Shown here one piece after another: positions 1 through 9,908 of a stretch of 64,000 bases of DNA (position 1 is the first letter of the stretch; every line of letters starts with the position of its first letter). The notes under the pieces were generated by a model. That model ran no database searches. It was not told the origin of the DNA and saw only the letters and a program-made list of their open reading frames with translations. The translations under genes were made by a program, and so were the position numbers. Location: contig NZ_STGE01000048.1 in NCBI RefSeq assembly GCF_005222675.1, positions 1-64,000 of the forward strand, written 5' to 3'. The stretch is from Mycolicibacterium sp. CR10 (lineage in GTDB: Bacteria > Actinomycetota > Actinomycetes > Mycobacteriales > Mycobacteriaceae).

Positions 1-3000
1 ATAGGTGTCGAACTCGATCGCCAACCCGTTCTGAATACCCGCGACCGCCAACCCACCCCCGATGGACCCCACCGCAGCAGCGCCACGCGCATCGTTATGG
101 AACACGATCGCCGCCCCATCCGCACCACCATCGTTGGCACCCAGATTCACCTCGAACGCCACCGTGAAATCCTTCGCGACATCAAGGCGCCCCGTCGACA
201 TCGCCGTACCCGCCTGACCCGCCCCAGTAGTCAACGTGAACACCCCACCAGCCACACTCGCACTCCCATACGGAGCCAACGTGACGGCACCGGGCGGCGG
301 GGTTACCGTCACGCTGACCGGCGCCGAACTCACCGCCGCTCCGTCCGAGATCGTATAGGTGAACCCGCCGGAACCACTGAAGCCGGCGACCGGGACGAAC
401 GTGACCGTATTGTCCAATCCGATTGTCGCCGTGCCGTTCACGACGTTCGACACCGCGGTCACGACCAGAGGATCGTTGTCGGAATCGCTGTCATTGTCGA
501 GGACGTCGATGGTGACCGCCGTGCCGGAGGACGTCGTCGCCACATCGCCGACCGCGATCGGGGCATTGTTGCCCGGTGCCTGGTTTTCGAAGGTGGCGGT
601 CACGGCGATGTTGCGCACACCCTGGGTGTTGCTCAAACCGCCGGTGCTGGCACCGAACCCGTAATAGGCGAAGTTCGAGCCCCCGAGGAACTGGGTCGCG
701 AGGTCCCCGGTGAGCGGGAGTCCCCTCGCCTGGCCGTCGAAGGTATAGCTCAGGGTCTGGGTGGTCGCGTTCCAGGTGACCACCACCGGATGCCAGGCCC
801 CGTCCTCGATATTGGGCAGCGCCACCGGCGCGGTGGCAAAGCCGGTACCGGTACCACGGAAATTGGTGTGGTCACTGGCGATGTCGGGGCTGGGGGTGCC
901 GTCGTTGTTGTTGTCGTAGGTGTCGAACTCGATCGCGATCCCGTTCTGAATACCGGCGACCGCCAACCCGCCCCCGATCGACCCGATCGCCGCCGGACCG
1001 CGGGCATCGTTGTGGAACACCACGGCCACACCGTCCGCACCACCGTCGTTGGCACCCAGATACACCTCGAAGGCGAGGGTGAAGTCCTCGCGGACATCGA
1101 GGCGCCCCGTCGACATCGCCGTACCCGCCTGACCACCACCGGTGGTCAAGGTGAACACCCCACCGGCCTCACTCGCACTGCCCTGCGCCGTCAACGGAAC
1201 ACTCGAGGGCGCCGTCACCGTCACACTGACCGGCGCCGAACTCACCGCCGTTCCGTCCGAGACCGTATAGGTGAACCCGCCGGAACCACTGAAGCCCGCG
1301 ACCGGAACGAACGTGACCGTATTGTCCAATCCGATTGTCGCCGTGCCGTTCACGACGTTCGACACCGCGGTCACGGTGAGGGAATCGTTGTCGGGGTCGC
1401 TGTCGTTGTCGAGCACGTCGATGGTGACCGCCGTGCCCGAGGACGTCGTCGCCACATCGCCGACCGCGATGGGGGCGTTGTTGGCCGGGGTTTGGTTTTC
1501 CAGGGTGGCGGTGACGGCGATGTTGCGCACGCTCTGGGTGTTGCTCAACCCGCCGGTGCTGGCACCGAAACCGACGTAGGCGAAGTTCGAACCACCGAAA
1601 TACTGGGTCGCGAGATCACCGGTCAACGGGGTTCCCACCGCCTGGCCATCGAAGGTGTAACTCAACGTCTTGGTGGCCGCGTTCCAGGACACCACCACCG
1701 GATGCCAGGCCCCGTCCTCGATATTGGGCAACGCCACCGGCGCCGTCGCGAAACCGCCGTCGGTGTCCCGGAAATTGGTGTGGTCACTGGCGATATCAGC
1801 ACTGGCCACACCATCGTTGTTGTTGTCGTAGGTGTCGAACTCGATCGCCAACCCGTTCTGAATACCGGCGACCGCCAACCCACCCCCGATCGACCCGATA
1901 GCAGCAGCGCCACGCGGATCGTTATGGAACACGATCGCCGCCCCATCCGCACCACCATCGTTGGCACCCAGGTTCACCTCGAACGCCACCGTGAAATCCT
2001 TCGCGACATCAAGGCGCCCCGTCGACATCGCCGTACCCGCCTGCCCAGCACCAGTGGTCAACGTGAACACCCCACCAGCCACACTCGCACTGCCCTGCGG
2101 GGCGAACTCCACACTCGACGGCGCTTTCGGCTCGATGAGCAATCGAGTAATGGTTCCACTGAGATTCGCCACGTAGACGTATCCGTCGGGCCCCTGGCTG
2201 AAGGTGACGGGGAGAGCTTGGGTGCTGTACAGGAACTTCACATCGCTGCGGTCGTTGGCATCGATGACGTACACCTCGCCGTCGGAGATGTCGGCAAAGA
2301 AGAGGTCGTTCTGGAATTCCTCCGGGTACTGCGACCCTGAGTAGGTCGCACTCGGGACGCCCACGATGGCCTGGAGCTGGAAACCCGGCACGCTTTCGTC
2401 GTGCGCGAACGCACGGTAGGCGGGCGCGATGGTGATGGCACCACTGGCGACCGCCGCATAAAACTCGGCGGCGCTGGGAAAGTCGCGAGCGACGTCACTG
2501 GGGAGGTCCTGATATCCCGGTGCCGGCAGCAGGACGCCGTTATCGCCGCCTTCGAAATACGGCCAACCGAAATTCGCTCCGACGCCACCACTCTCGATCT
2601 CTTCCCAACTGAACCACCCTGTATTCGAGATGAAGAGCCGCCCGTCGTCGGCGAACCCGATGGCGAACGGATTTCTGAGGCCCAACTGGTAGACCTTGGC
2701 ACGGTTGGCACTGAGGTCGTCGCCTGGCTCGACAAACGGGTTATCCGATAGCCCCAAGCCGGTGAGTGGGTCGATGCGCAGGATCTTGCCGGACAGGCTG
2801 TCGATCTTCTGAACGCTGACAGTGCGCGGGTCCGTTGCGTCGAACGACGTGCCGTCGCCGATGGAGACATAGAGAGCGCCGTCGGGTCCGAACGCCAGTG
2901 ATCCGCCGGCATGACTGAGCGAATCGACCTTGATGTAGTTGTCGACGTATTCGCCTGTTTGGGTGTTGAACCCGGACTCCGGCAGGCTCAAGTCGCTGGT

Positions 3001-4866
3001 GCTGTCGAATGCTCCGGCGCCGCTGACGTCGGCGAGCGTCCGTGGTTGCAGGCCGGGAACGCCCGGAACAGCGACGCCGCCGAGCAGAATGGTTTCGCTG
3101 CCCGGAACCGCCGTCGTGTAGTTGGTCGCCACGTCAGCGGTGAAGCGCACCAGATAGGCGAATCGGTTTCCGCCGCCGTCCGGGCCCGCATTCGCGTTGG
3201 GGTTGCCCACGGTATCGGGGGGATCAACGACATAGAACGCATAGACGTAGTTGTGCTCCGGCTGGCCTGGTTGAACAGGCTGACCGAAATCCGGATGCAG
3301 CACGATGTCCAACAGGCCGCGATCCGCGATGCTGTTGACCTTCGGACTTATGTCGACAAACGTCGACTGAGTACCGGCAGCAAGATTGACCACCTTGATG
3401 ACGCCGCCCTTTTCGGCGACATACGCCAGCGACGGATTCTGCGGTGCGAATTCAACCGCCAGCGGGACGTCCAGTCCGTCGACCACGACCTGCTCGGTGA
3501 CGACATAGTTTGACGTCAGCGGTGGCGACGGCGGATCGACGACAGGGTTCTCGTCGTCCAGGATGTCTATCCGCGCCGTCCGAGGAAAGAGCAGCGTCGC
3601 ACCGTCGACGTTGACGATCGAGACCACGAATGTCTCCGTCGACTCGGACAGGCCATCATCGAGAATCTGCACGGAGACGAAGACCCGGCTTTGTCCGACA
3701 TCCATTGTCACGGTGCCATTTTCGGCGATAAAGTCCACGCCGGCGGTTGCGGTATCGGGGGTGATTCCATACTCGATGGTGGTCAGCCCCGTCAGATCGC
3801 CCGTCCGGACGATCGGTACCAACAGGGTCCTGTTCGCCTCACCGATTCTCGTGCCGGCTCCGATGAAGACCGACGTCGTCGGGGCCTCAATCGCCGCCGG
3901 CGCCACCAGTTCTGCGGCAAGCGCACTGACTCCTTCGACTGGCTCTGCTGACGCGGGGAGGAGTGGTTGACCTTGAGTTGTCTGCGTTGAGTCGGCAACC
4001 AGTATGTGGTCGGCCAAACGCTCGGAGAAATATCGACGCACACTCCCCAACATGGACCACAGCACTGACGAATCCGGGCCCGCAGGAACCGGAGAAACCG
4101 GCTCGGCGTCGTCATCGATCAGATCCACCACCACCCGCAGACTCGGCGCGGGCGCAGGCGGCGCGGTGGCAGTGGTTGTGGCCGAACCTGATTGGTCGTT
4201 GCGGTCGTCGGTTTCGCCGGATCTTGGCGTGACGGTAGACGACCGCCCTTGCGGGCTGCCGCCACCGACCTCGGTCCTGACCGCGGGGACTTCCGCGGAC
4301 CGCGCGGCGACCTGTTCCGTCTGTGAATTCTTCTTGGTGGTGACAACCGTTCGCCGCGGCGCAGTCAGCGGTGCGCCTTGCTTTCTGTCCGCGTTCCGCT
4401 TGGTGGAGGGTGTCGGACGAGCAACGTCTTCTTCAGGGGTGGTGTCCTGCTCCAGATCGGGCGCCTCCGCCTCATCCTCCCGGCTTTCCCGCACGGACTC
4501 GCTGGTGGTACCCGATGACGAAGTCCGGGTGCCCCGCTCCCCTGATTCATCGTCGGTGGAGTGTTCGGAAGGCGTCCTCGACGCGGGCCCGGCCGACGAT
4601 GAGCTTGACGCGGACGATGCCGACGTCGATGACTCATCCGATGCCGATGAGGACGCTGTTGATGACTCCTCGGCCCAGGCCACTCCCGGCGCAGAGGCGA
4701 TCGCACCGCCGACGCCGAGCGCGATCGCCAGTGCGCCCACGCGGCCGATGTACTTCGCGTACGCCGTGGGACTCGAACCCGCCGAACGCGAGCGCCGCCA
4801 CTGCGCAGGAAGATCTTGACGAGCAGCAGCCTTCAATCCCCGGTTCAAGGACATCGCTGGCCTCAT
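1..4866 (-). CDS. Exported multidomain protein: Calx-beta, GSDH-type propeller, L-type lectin/Ig-like repeats (3' end outside window)
   Basis: Open over 1622 codons and cut by the left edge. Start ATG at 4866 follows AAGGGGGG; an in-frame ATG lies 4 codons on. Residues 1-65 look like an extended signal peptide (AKYIGRVGALAIALGVGG then AWA), a type seen on large mycobacterial exported proteins. Residues about 66-330 are Ser/Asp/Glu/Pro low complexity. A Calx-beta-like domain follows (about 333-444), then a glucose/sorbosone-dehydrogenase-like beta-propeller (about 451-906). The rest alternates L-type-lectin-like (ConA-fold) domains of about 200 residues, with NGLAIEFDTYDNNNDG, and Ig/cadherin-like domains ending GSGGFTYTVSDG. 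Two full lectin copies and part of a third are present; the repeat period is 912-915 nt. Likely a secreted or surface carbohydrate-binding or carbohydrate-oxidising protein. Domain names are by pattern; substrate unknown. Confidence 0.85.
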   Translation of the reverse strand, partial: MRPAMSLNRGLKAAARQDLPAQWRRSRSAGSSPTAYAKYIGRVGALAIALGVGGAIASAPGVAWAEESSTASSSASDESSTSASSASSSSSAGPASRTPSEHSTDDESGERGTRTSSSGTTSESVRESREDEAEAPDLEQDTTPEEDVARPTPSTKRNADRKQGAPLTAPRRTVVTTKKNSQTEQVAARSAEVPAVRTEVGGGSPQGRSSTVTPRSGETDDRNDQSGSATTTATAPPAPAPSLRVVVDLIDDDAEPVSPVPAGPDSSVLWSMLGSVRRYFSERLADHILVADSTQTTQGQPLLPASAEPVEGVSALAAELVAPAAIEAPTTSVFIGAGTRIGEANRTLLVPIVRTGDLTGLTTIEYGITPDTATAGVDFIAENGTVTMDVGQSRVFVSVQILDDGLSESTETFVVSIVNVDGATLLFPRTARIDILDDENPVVDPPSPPLTSNYVVTEQVVVDGLDVPLAVEFAPQNPSLAYVAEKGGVIKVVNLAAGTQSTFVDISPKVNSIADRGLLDIVLHPDFGQPVQPGQPEHNYVYAFYVVDPPDTVGNPNANAGPDGGGNRFAYLVRFTADVATNYTTAVPGSETILLGGVAVPGVPGLQPRTLADVSGAGAFDSTSDLSLPESGFNTQTGEYVDNYIKVDSLSHAGGSLAFGPDGALYVSIGDGTSFDATDPRTVSVQKIDSLSGKILRIDPLTGLGLSDNPFVEPGDDLSANRAKVYQLGLRNPFAIGFADDGRLFISNTGWFSWEEIESGGVGANFGWPYFEGGDNGVLLPAPGYQDLPSDVARDFPSAAEFYAAVASGAITIAPAYRAFAHDESVPGFQLQAIVGVPSATYSGSQYPEEFQNDLFFADISDGEVYVIDANDRSDVKFLYSTQALPVTFSQGPDGYVYVANLSGTITRLLIEPKAPSSVEFAPQGSASVAGGVFTLTTGAGQAGTAMSTGRLDVAKDFTVAFEVNLGANDGGADGAAIVFHNDPRGAAAIGSIGGGLAVAGIQNGLAIEFDTYDNNNDGVASADIASDHTNFRDTDGGFATAPVALPNIEDGAWHPVVVSWNAATKTLSYTFDGQAVGTPLTGDLATQYFGGSNFAYVGFGASTGGLSNTQSVRNIAVTATLENQTPANNAPIAVGDVATTSSGTAVTIDVLDNDSDPDNDSLTVTAVSNVVNGTATIGLDNTVTFVPVAGFSGSGGFTYTVSDGTAVSSAPVSVTVTAPSSVPLTAQGSASEAGGVFTLTTGGGQAGTAMSTGRLDVREDFTLAFEVYLGANDGGADGVAVVFHNDARGPAAIGSIGGGLAVAGIQNGIAIEFDTYDNNNDGTPSPDIASDHTNFRGTGTGFATAPVALPNIEDGAWHPVVVTWNATTQTLSYTFDGQARGLPLTGDLATQFLGGSNFAYYGFGASTGGLSNTQGVRNIAVTATFENQAPGNNAPIAVGDVATTSSGTAVTIDVLDNDSDSDNDPLVVTAVSNVVNGTATIGLDNTVTFVPVAGFSGSGGFTYTISDGAAVSSAPVSVTVTPPPGAVTLAPYGSASVAGGVFTLTTGAGQAGTAMSTGRLDVAKDFTVAFEVNLGANDGGADGAAIVFHNDARGAAAVGSIGGGLAVAGIQNGLAIEFDTY

Positions 4867-5379
4867 GACCCCCCTTAGGTCCAGTCGCGGTCACCGCCGT
4901 AGCAGAGTTCGCTGTAACTGTGCCATCAAACTTTTGAAATGTGGCACGTTCGGCCAACAATAGGTCGGAGTGCCTCACCTCGCAACAATTCGCAGGTGGA
5001 TTAATACCTGTTCAACAAACCAAAACGGCTGACCATCGAACGGTCCCGACCGGGGTATCGGCCGAAAAAAGCAACTGCTGATGCAGATACAGCAAACGCC
5101 AGGATTTGCGCCAGCAGGGAGCTCTTACAACACGTCGCGCAGTCGTCAACGTTTGATGACGACCCCGCACGAAGGCTCGCAGTCAGCGTTCAGAGTCGAG
5201 CGCGGCCATGTGGGCCGCCGGATAGCGGTCGCCGACTCCACCAGTCGCTCCGGGTCCGCGCACCCAGCAGCGGGAAGACGTCGTAAGTGAGCGCGGCCAG
5301 CTACGGGACGCGGCGGACGAGCATCGACACCTGGAGGGGCGCCCGCGGTCGGTTCAGTGGTACTGCGGCCCTGACCGGG
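4867..5379. other. Intergenic region upstream of the lectin protein
   Basis: About 510 bases between the giant lectin gene and the stop of the GAF-ANTAR gene, both on the minus strand. The part nearest 4866 must carry the lectin-gene promoter and its AAGGGGGG ribosome site. It includes an AT-richer stretch around 4990-5080 that could hold promoter elements. A 69-codon plus-strand reading frame at 5081-5290 has Arg/Ser-rich composition and no recognisable motif, so I do not call it a gene. No clear terminator hairpin was seen. Confidence 0.5.
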
Positions 5380-6066
5380 TCACTTACCTCTGGTCTCGAT
5401 CACCCTTTTGGCTACTTCGGTCAGGCGCGTGTTGCTGTCCTGTGAGAGCTTGCGCAACATTTCGAAGGCCGCGATGTCGTCGACGTCGTAGCGCTCCATG
5501 ATGATGCCCTTGGCCTGCCCGATCTGGTCCCGAGTGGACAGCGCCGACTCCAACTGCTCGCTCTGCCTGCTGGCAAGGATCGCGGCGGCCGCATGCGCGG
5601 CGAGCACCGCGCCGATTGTCTCCGCCTCCGCGTCGAACGCGTTTTCTTTGAAGGAGAACAGATTCAGCGCACCCGCGGTCTGAGCGCTGGTGTACAGCTT
5701 GAACGACAGCCCGCTGAGCACGCCGAGATCGACGGCCGCCGCCGAGTACGACGGCCAGCGCTGTTCGGTGCGGAAGTCATCGGTGCGCACGATCAGGTCA
5801 TCGAGCGCGGCCTGCACACAGGGCCCCTCGCGGAACTTCATCTGCAGCTCGTCGAGCCGCTGCGGCAGTTCGGAGGTGCCGGCCACGGACTCGAACCTGC
5901 CGCCCTTGCCGATGAGAAGAACACCCGCCGTGTCCACCCCGTCGATCAGCGTTTTGACCTCGGCGGTGACGTCGGACAGGACGTCCTCGACGGTTCGCGC
6001 CAGGGCCACCACCCGGGCCAGTTCGGCCATTCTGTGCGCCAGTTCGTGGTTCGGCGATTCCTTCAT
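5380..6066 (-). CDS. GAF and ANTAR domain-containing regulator
   Basis: 228 residues. Residues about 15-160 form a GAF-type sensor domain (conserved GVLLIGKGG, GPCVQAAL and the LNLFSFKENAF segment). The C-terminal 55 residues (ALSTRDQIGQAKGIIMERYD and on) are an ANTAR RNA-binding domain. ANTAR proteins bind paired hairpins in nascent RNA and prevent termination; GAF-ANTAR proteins are common in mycobacteria. Start ATG 6066 has GGAG a few bases upstream. It stands alone, divergent from the thiolase operon, so its RNA targets cannot be told from context. Ligand unknown. Confidence 0.88.
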   Translation of the reverse strand: MKESPNHELAHRMAELARVVALARTVEDVLSDVTAEVKTLIDGVDTAGVLLIGKGGRFESVAGTSELPQRLDELQMKFREGPCVQAALDDLIVRTDDFRTEQRWPSYSAAAVDLGVLSGLSFKLYTSAQTAGALNLFSFKENAFDAEAETIGAVLAAHAAAAILASRQSEQLESALSTRDQIGQAKGIIMERYDVDDIAAFEMLRKLSQDSNTRLTEVAKRVIETRGK

Positions 6067-6253
6067 ACTCTCCAGACTTCCCTATCTGGCACCCGTCGTA
6101 CACAAAGGGTTGGTCCTGCCGGTATTCGGGCATGCAACCCCGAGACAGATGCGACGGTCGACCGTCACCTCTGTCAGGTCTCGTCGGTTAAGAAAACAGC
6201 CGGCGGGGCCGTCCCCCTTCAGTCACTCCGTTAGTTGTAGTAACGTGCCGTCC

Positions 6254-7480
6254 ATGGGCGCTCCACACGTGTGGATTCTCGGTGGCTACCAGAGCGATTT
6301 CGCACGCAACTTCGACCGCGAGGGCCGCGGTTTCGCCGAGCTGACCTCCGAAGTGGTCGACGCAACCCTCAGCGCGGCCGGGCTGGACGCCACCGACATC
6401 GACGTCATCCACGTCGCCAACGCCTTCGGGGAACTGTTCGCCCACCAGGGCCACCTGGGAGCAATGCCGGCCACGGTGAACGACGGTCTGTGGGGCACCC
6501 CGGCCACCCGCCACGAGGCGGCCTGCGCGTCGGGCAGCGTCGCACTCCTGGCCGCGGTCGCCGATCTGCGTTCCGGGGCGTATCGCACGGCACTTGTCAC
6601 CGGCATCGAACTCGAGAGGACCGTGCCGGGTGACACCGCGGCGACGATTCTCGGCGCAGCCGCGTGGACGGGTCATGAGGGCCAGGACGCGAAGTTCATG
6701 TGGCCGCACATGTTCGAGAACGTCGCCGCCGAATACGACCTCCGGTACGGTCTCGACGAGACCCACTTGCGGGCCATCGCCGCGCTCAACTTCGCCAACG
6801 CCCGCGCCAACGGCAACGCCCAGACGCGCAACTGGGATGTCCCCGAACCCCTCACCGACGACGATGTGCAGAACCCGGTCATCGACGGCCGGCTACGTCG
6901 CTTCGACTGCAGCCAGATCACCGACGGCGGTGCAGGCGTCGTGCTGGTCAGCGACGACTGGTTGCGTGACCACCCGACGGCGCGACCCCTGGGCAGAATC
7001 GAGGGCTGGGGGCACCGCACCGTGGGTCTGGGCCTGAGACAGAAGCTCGACCGCTCACGGCACGACTCCGACGAGAAGTACGTACTGCCCCATGTCCGCG
7101 GTGCGGTCATGGACGCCTTCGACCGCGCGCACGTCACCCTCGACGCTGTCGACGGGTTCGAGGTGCACGACTGTTTCACGCCCAGCGAATACCTCGCAAT
7201 CGACCACATCGGGCTGACCGGTCCGGGCGAATCGTGGAAAGCGATCGAGAACGGCGAGATCGAGATCGGTGGCCGGCTGCCCATCAACCCCAGTGGCGGG
7301 CTGATCGGCGGCGGTCACCCCGTCGGCGCCTCCGGCGTGCGGATGCTGCTCGACGCCGCGCGACAGGTCAGCGACACCGCGGGCGACTACCAGGTGGACG
7401 GCGCAACGACGTTCGCAACACTCAACTTCGGTGGCAGCACCGCCACCACTGTCAGCTTCGTCGTCGGGAGTGCACCATGA
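6254..7480 (+). CDS. Thiolase-family acetyl-CoA acetyltransferase
   Basis: 408 residues, the usual length for SCP2/lipid-transfer-type thiolases. Nucleophile Cys91 lies in EAACASGS and the C-terminal glycine loop GGGHPVGASG carries a conserved His; the HDCFTPSEY segment is typical of the family. Expected role: thiolytic cleavage or condensation of acyl-CoA. ATG 6254 was chosen because the long upstream extension of the frame overlaps the divergent GAF-ANTAR gene and has no thiolase-like sequence. It overlaps the next gene by ATGA, so the two are probably translationally coupled. Substrate not evident. Confidence 0.88.
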   Translation: MGAPHVWILGGYQSDFARNFDREGRGFAELTSEVVDATLSAAGLDATDIDVIHVANAFGELFAHQGHLGAMPATVNDGLWGTPATRHEAACASGSVALLAAVADLRSGAYRTALVTGIELERTVPGDTAATILGAAAWTGHEGQDAKFMWPHMFENVAAEYDLRYGLDETHLRAIAALNFANARANGNAQTRNWDVPEPLTDDDVQNPVIDGRLRRFDCSQITDGGAGVVLVSDDWLRDHPTARPLGRIEGWGHRTVGLGLRQKLDRSRHDSDEKYVLPHVRGAVMDAFDRAHVTLDAVDGFEVHDCFTPSEYLAIDHIGLTGPGESWKAIENGEIEIGGRLPINPSGGLIGGGHPVGASGVRMLLDAARQVSDTAGDYQVDGATTFATLNFGGSTATTVSFVVGSAP

Positions 7481-9006
7481 GCATCGGCACCCATCCAGAG
7501 GTCGTCGGCAAATTCCTGTCCACGCTCCCCGAGCAGGACGATCATCCCTACCGCACCGGTCCGTGGCGGCCGCAGACCACCGAGTGGGACGCCGACGACC
7601 TGACAGTCGTCGAAGGTGAACTGCCCCGCGACCTCGACGGTGTGTACCTGCGCAACACCGAGAACCCGTTGCACCCCGCGCTGAAGAACTACCATCCGTT
7701 CGACGGCGACGGCATGCTGCACATCGTCGGGTTCCGGGACGGAAAGGCGTTCTACCGCAACCGGTTCGTTCGCACCGACGGATTTCTCGAGGAGAACGCC
7801 GAAGGCGGACCGCTGTGGCCGGGCATCGCCGAACCGGTGGACCTCGCCCGCCGCGACTACGGCTGGGGCGCAAGAACTCTGATGAAGGACGCGTCGTCCA
7901 CCGACGTCATCGTGCACCGCGGCACCGCACTGACAAGCCACTACCAGTGCGGTGATCTCTACCGGACCGACCCCTGCACCGGCAACGACCTCGGCAAGGA
8001 GGACTGGCGCGGCGCGTTCCCGTCCGACTGGGGAGTGTCCGCCCACCCGAAGGTCGACGACCGTACCGGCGAAATGCTGTACTTCAGCTACAGCAAGCAA
8101 GCCCCCTACATGCGCTACGGCGTGGTCAGCGACGCCGGTGAACTCGTGCACACCGTCGACGTCGAGTTGCCGGGTCCGCGGCTGCCGCATGACATGGCGT
8201 TCACCGAGAATTACGTGATACTCAACGACTTTCCGCTGTTCTGGGATCCCGCCCTGCTCGAACACAACCTCCATCTGCCGCGCTTCCACCGCGACATACC
8301 CACCCGATTCGCGGTGATCCCGCGGCGTGGGGACGCCACGCAGATCATGTGGTTCGAGGCAGACCCCACCTACGTGCTGCATTTCCCCAATGCCTACGAG
8401 GACGGCGACGAGATCGTGCTGGACGGGTTCTTCCAGGGCGATCCGGAACCGGCCGACGACGGTCTCGGCGACAAGTGGCAGCGTCGATTCCGGTTCCTGG
8501 CGATGGACCGGATGCAGACCCGACTGCACCGGTGGCGCTTCAATCTGGTCACCGGCCAGGTACGCGAAGAGCAATTGTCGGACAGCATCACCGAATTCGG
8601 CATGATCAACTCCGGTTACGCCGGACGTCCCTACCGTTACACGTACGCGGCCACCGGCAAGCCCGGCTGGTTCATGTTCGACGGCCTCGTGCGCCACGAC
8701 CTAGAGACGGGCTCGGAGGAACGGTTCGGATTCGGCGACGGTGTGTACGGCAGCGAGACGGCGATGGCGCCCCGGTCGGGAAGCGACGCCGAAGACGACG
8801 GCTACCTCGTCACGCTGACCACCGACATGACCGCCGACGCGTCCTACTGCCTGGTCTTCGACGCCGCCAGGGTGGGAGACGGACCTGTGTGCAAAATTCT
8901 TTTGCCAGAACGGATCTCAAGTGGTACGCACGCGACGTGGGCGCCGGGAGCCGCGCTTCGTCGGTGGCGGGAGACCGACAGCGCGGCCGCCGCAATAGGT
9001 CTGTAG
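7477..9006 (+). CDS. Carotenoid oxygenase family protein (9-cis-epoxycarotenoid / lignostilbene dioxygenase type)
   Basis: 509 residues, full length for the RPE65/carotenoid cleavage oxygenase family. The four iron-ligand histidines are apparent: His190 (SAHPKVD), His238 (LPHDMAF), His302 (VLHFPNAY) and His485 (GTHATW). These non-haem Fe(II) enzymes cleave a double bond of carotenoids, apocarotenoids or stilbenes with O2. The start ATG 7477 overlaps the thiolase stop (ATGA) and the stop abuts the HxlR regulator, so this is an operon. The thiolase partner suggests further shortening of an acyl product, which is inference. Confidence 0.9.
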   Translation: MSIGTHPEVVGKFLSTLPEQDDHPYRTGPWRPQTTEWDADDLTVVEGELPRDLDGVYLRNTENPLHPALKNYHPFDGDGMLHIVGFRDGKAFYRNRFVRTDGFLEENAEGGPLWPGIAEPVDLARRDYGWGARTLMKDASSTDVIVHRGTALTSHYQCGDLYRTDPCTGNDLGKEDWRGAFPSDWGVSAHPKVDDRTGEMLYFSYSKQAPYMRYGVVSDAGELVHTVDVELPGPRLPHDMAFTENYVILNDFPLFWDPALLEHNLHLPRFHRDIPTRFAVIPRRGDATQIMWFEADPTYVLHFPNAYEDGDEIVLDGFFQGDPEPADDGLGDKWQRRFRFLAMDRMQTRLHRWRFNLVTGQVREEQLSDSITEFGMINSGYAGRPYRYTYAATGKPGWFMFDGLVRHDLETGSEERFGFGDGVYGSETAMAPRSGSDAEDDGYLVTLTTDMTADASYCLVFDAARVGDGPVCKILLPERISSGTHATWAPGAALRRWRETDSAAAAIGL

Positions 9007-9891
9007 TTGGCGCCGCCTCCCAACGCCGTAGCCCGGATGCTGGGGCTGCTGGGCGACGAATGGACACTACTGATCGTCCAGCAGGCACTGCTGGGGGTCC
9101 GCCGCTACAGCGACTTCGCCGTCGCGCTTCCCATCTCGAACACGGTACTCACCGGGCGGCTGCAATCGCTGGCCGCCGACGAACTGCTGAACCGCCGTCA
9201 GTACCAGAGCAACCCACCGCGATCGGAGTATCTGGTCACGGCGAAGAGTCGCTCGCTGTGGCCGATGTTGACCTCGATCTGGGAGTGGGAGCGCCGCTGG
9301 GTCCCCGACCATTCCCAGGAGTTGCCCGGCATGCGCCACCAGGTGTGCGGTGCCGATTTCGCCCCGCAGGTGACCTGCACCGGATGCAGCGCGGTGGCGA
9401 GCGAGAAAGACGTTGTGGCGCAATGGGGACCGAGCGGATCATGGGTGCGCTCCATTCCGTCCACCACGAACCGCCGGCGTTCGGGTGACCGCCGCAGGGG
9501 CGCCGGATTGCTGTTCCCACAGACCATGAGTGTGATCGGCGACCGATGGGCGTTCGCACTGCTGGTAGCCGCGTTCGTCGGCGTCGCGCGGTTCACCGAC
9601 TTCCAATCCCAGCTCGGTGCCCCGCCCGGCACGATCGCCGATCGGCTTTCGGTGTTCACCGCCGAGGGGATCCTCGTCGGCACGGACGGACGGTATCGGT
9701 TGACCGAAAAGGGCCGTGCGTTCTTTCCCGTGCTGGTGACTGCGCTGCAATGGGCACAGCGCTGGTATCCCGACCCCGAGGGGCCTGCGGTGATCCTGAC
9801 CCACACCGGGTGCGGCCGCCGGTTCAGCCCCGGGCTCGTCTGCGATCAGTGCGCAGCGCCGTTGCGCGGTGACCAGGTCATAGCGGTCTAG
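9007..9891 (+). CDS. Tandem HxlR-type winged-helix regulator with Cys-rich tails
   Basis: 294 residues, about twice the usual HxlR length. Two HxlR-like winged-helix domains are visible: residues about 8-110 (LLGDEWTLLIVQQALLGVRR) and about 175-275 (VIGDRWAFALLVAAFVGVAR). Each is followed by a short zinc-ribbon-like tail (CGADFAPQVTCTGC; CGRRFSPGLVCDQC). Start is taken as TTG 9007, immediately after the carotenoid-oxygenase stop; no better ATG precedes the first domain. The position implies control of the thiolase-oxygenase operon. The fused pair would act as a covalent dimer; metal binding by the Cys tails is inference. Confidence 0.83.
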   Translation: MAPPPNAVARMLGLLGDEWTLLIVQQALLGVRRYSDFAVALPISNTVLTGRLQSLAADELLNRRQYQSNPPRSEYLVTAKSRSLWPMLTSIWEWERRWVPDHSQELPGMRHQVCGADFAPQVTCTGCSAVASEKDVVAQWGPSGSWVRSIPSTTNRRRSGDRRRGAGLLFPQTMSVIGDRWAFALLVAAFVGVARFTDFQSQLGAPPGTIADRLSVFTAEGILVGTDGRYRLTEKGRAFFPVLVTALQWAQRWYPDPEGPAVILTHTGCGRRFSPGLVCDQCAAPLRGDQVIAV

Positions 9892-9908
9892 CGACTACCG
9901 TTTCTTCC

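Noticed and set aside
97..2340. 747-codon open frame on the plus strand, Arg/His-rich
   Set aside because: Antisense shadow of the lectin/Ig repeats; composition is that of reversed high-GC coding sequence, and the minus-strand frame has clear domains.
5081..5290. 69-codon plus-strand frame in the upstream region of the lectin gene
   Set aside because: No ribosome site, no motif, low-complexity Arg/Ser composition.
5690..6253. N-terminal extension of the thiolase frame
   Set aside because: It is antisense to the GAF-ANTAR gene and lacks thiolase features; the family N terminus starts at ATG 6254.
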